DNA from: Bryobacterales bacterium
GTDB taxonomy: Bacteria > Acidobacteriota > Terriglobia > Bryobacterales > Bryobacteraceae
Reading direction: 5' to 3'
Assembly: GCA_025353235.1 (NCBI GenBank)
Contig: JANXQZ010000041.1
Span: forward strand, 1-5,954
Length of the DNA: 5,954 nt
In this document: positions 5,764-5,954 of the stretch, piece by piece
How the letters are laid out: each line of letters opens with the position of its first letter
Numbering within the stretch: the first letter of the stretch is position 1
Translations under genes and position numbers: made by a program
Notes under the pieces: model-generated
The model's input: the letters and a program-made list of their open reading frames with translations, nothing else
Told to the model about the DNA's origin: nothing
The model's database searches: none

Positions 5764-5954
5764 TTACACAGCCTGCAGCACTTTCATCAAGTCCAACAAT
5801 CCCGCGCCCTGGAAGCACCGTTCACGGCGCAGATCGATCGTGTTCGCAAGGAAGATTTCTTTCACCTTCTCCGGTTCGCCGATAAACTCGGAGCGAACCG
5901 ATAAGAAGGCCGCGATGGCACCAGAGACGTGCGGCGCGGCCATGCTGGTGCCGC
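5764..5954 (-). CDS. Subtilisin-like S8 serine peptidase, C-terminal end, partial
   Basis: The minus strand is open from the window's right edge to a TAA at 5766-5764, giving 62 complete residues. The fragment begins GTSMAAPHVSGAIAAFL, the classical subtilase block around the catalytic serine (Ser at visible residue 3). It continues with a helical stretch (EPEKVKEIFLANTIDL) and ends RCFQGAGLLDLMKVLQAV, where the FQGAGLLDL part corresponds to the (Q)GAGLVD motif that closes the catalytic domain of many S8 enzymes. The protein ends about 60 residues after the catalytic serine, so there is no C-terminal secretion or binding domain. The catalytic Asp and His, any propeptide and the signal peptide are outside the window. 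It is followed after seven bases by the alpha/beta hydrolase gene, suggesting joint expression. Confidence 0.93.
   Translation of the reverse strand, partial: GTSMAAPHVSGAIAAFLSVRSEFIGEPEKVKEIFLANTIDLRRERCFQGAGLLDLMKVLQAV

Overview
The window looks like a chromosomal piece from a moderately GC-rich Gram-negative bacterium. An acidobacterium of the Bryobacter/Solibacter type is my best guess. It rests on a paired cytochrome/beta-helix lipoprotein locus, the style of the palindromic repeat near 4.3 kb, and the M49 peptidase. This is family-level recall, not a database result.

Layout. Bases 1-113 on the plus strand are the last 36 codons of a family-5 (UdgB-like) uracil-DNA glycosylase. Its stop codon interlocks with that of the first minus-strand gene. 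Everything else is one tight minus-strand array, read from right to left: the C-terminus of a subtilisin-like S8 peptidase (5954-5764, cut by the window edge); an alpha/beta hydrolase with a GHSLGG nucleophile elbow (5756-4401); a parallel beta-helix putative lipoprotein (4401-3037); a diheme c-type cytochrome lipoprotein of the SO2930/HNE_0200 type (3032-2019); an exported M49 (dipeptidyl-peptidase III-like) metallopeptidase (1997-330); and a small two-helix membrane protein (340-110). Gaps between genes are 7, -1, 4, 21 and -11 nt, so one transcript with coupled translation is plausible. There is no gene-free stretch longer than about 100 bases.

How the genes may work together. The beta-helix protein and diheme cytochrome belong to two families known to occur as neighbours (TIGR03805/TIGR03806), both exported and both of unknown function. 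Here they are followed by an exported M49 peptidase and a small membrane protein, giving an envelope-located set. Upstream, the S8 peptidase and alpha/beta hydrolase form a second pair.

Most striking feature. A 92-bp four-hairpin palindromic repeat (4244-4335) lies inside the apparent start of the beta-helix gene, between every in-frame ATG/GTG/TTG start and the lipoprotein signal sequence. The repeat is therefore either translated as about 30 extra residues ahead of the signal peptide, or it forms the leader of a gene that starts at a non-standard codon, or it has damaged the gene's start.
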